Source: Leishmania donovani (taxonomy: Eukaryota; Euglenozoa; Kinetoplastea; Trypanosomatida; Trypanosomatidae). From it: a stretch of 64,000 nt of DNA. The notes under the pieces were generated by a model. That model made no database searches. It was not told the DNA's origin and was given only the letters and a program-made list of their open reading frames with translations. Shown one piece after another: positions 63,957-64,000 of this stretch. Each line of letters starts with the position of its first letter. Positions within the stretch are counted from its first letter, which is position 1. The translations under genes and the position numbers were made by a program. The stretch spans positions 347,989 to 411,988 of the forward strand of contig NC_018251.1 of the NCBI RefSeq assembly GCF_000227135.1, written 5' to 3'.

Positions 63957-64000
63957 ATGCCCTACTACGAGAACCGCCTGTACGGCCCCGAAGAGAAGCC
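63957..64000 (+). CDS. Start of a further gene, truncated by the window end
   Basis: An ATG at 63957 opens a frame reading MPYYENRLYGPEEKP to the window edge. The wobble positions are GC-rich, as in the neighbouring genes, and it lies after a spacer with C/T-rich tracts and a CA repeat, where a gene start is expected. Fourteen codons are too few to name a family. Confidence 0.5.
   Translation, partial: MPYYENRLYGPEEK

Noticed and set aside
1..64000. CRISPR array, tRNA/rRNA genes, integrated virus or bacterial-type operon
   Set aside because: No regularly spaced direct repeats, no tRNA cloverleaf or rRNA core that I could recognise, and no viral hallmark protein. The genome style is eukaryotic throughout.

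Overview
The window looks like nuclear chromosomal DNA of a trypanosomatid, most likely Leishmania or a close relative. All 19 supportable genes lie on the + strand and none needs an intron to read through. They are GC-rich at third codon positions, encode long low-complexity inserts (Ala, Ser, Gln, Pro, Gly), and are separated by 0.5-1.6 kb spacers full of CA/TG microsatellites and polypyrimidine tracts. This is the layout of a polycistronic transcription unit processed by spliced-leader trans-splicing. The species assignment is inferred from style and gene content, not from a search.

Layout. 1-13 kb: the C-terminal part of an unrecognised protein, a 1,577-residue low-complexity protein, the clamp-loader large subunit RFC1, and an unrecognised basic protein. 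13.8-25 kb: a Mnd1-like recombination factor with a long extension, an F-box/Kelch protein, the axonemal dynein light chain LC1, and a divergent dynactin p62-like protein. 25.5-32 kb: an ATRX/RAD54L2-type SNF2 ATPase with three SUMO-interaction-like motifs, and a RanBP2 zinc finger joined to a 2H phosphoesterase. 32.8-40.4 kb: a 2,519-residue protein that reads as a strongly expanded TRAPPC10/Trs130. 41.4-46 kb: a membrane protein with a C-terminal J domain, then a CRT-like drug/metabolite transporter. 47-55.5 kb: the spliceosomal DEAH helicase PRP16 and a formin whose N-terminus is a PTEN-like domain without its catalytic loop. 55.9-64 kb: a small basic protein with zinc-knuckle-like cysteines, a single-pass membrane protein, a 921-residue protein with degenerate EF-hand-like segments, a 99-base assembly gap, and the first codons of one more gene.

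Neighbouring genes are not expected to share a pathway in this kind of genome. The set is housekeeping: replication and recombination (RFC1, Mnd1-like, SNF2), RNA processing (PRP16, possibly the 2H protein), dynein/dynactin and actin cytoskeleton (LC1, p62-like, formin), membrane traffic and transport (TRAPPC10-like, CRT-like), and proteostasis (F-box/Kelch, J protein). I see no tRNA, rRNA, CRISPR array, integrated virus or intact transposon. One G-rich spacer segment at about 43.1-43.8 kb may be a degenerate SIDER-type retroposon. The most rewarding leads are the unusual domain combinations and the divergent homologues hidden in proteins that would otherwise be called hypothetical.
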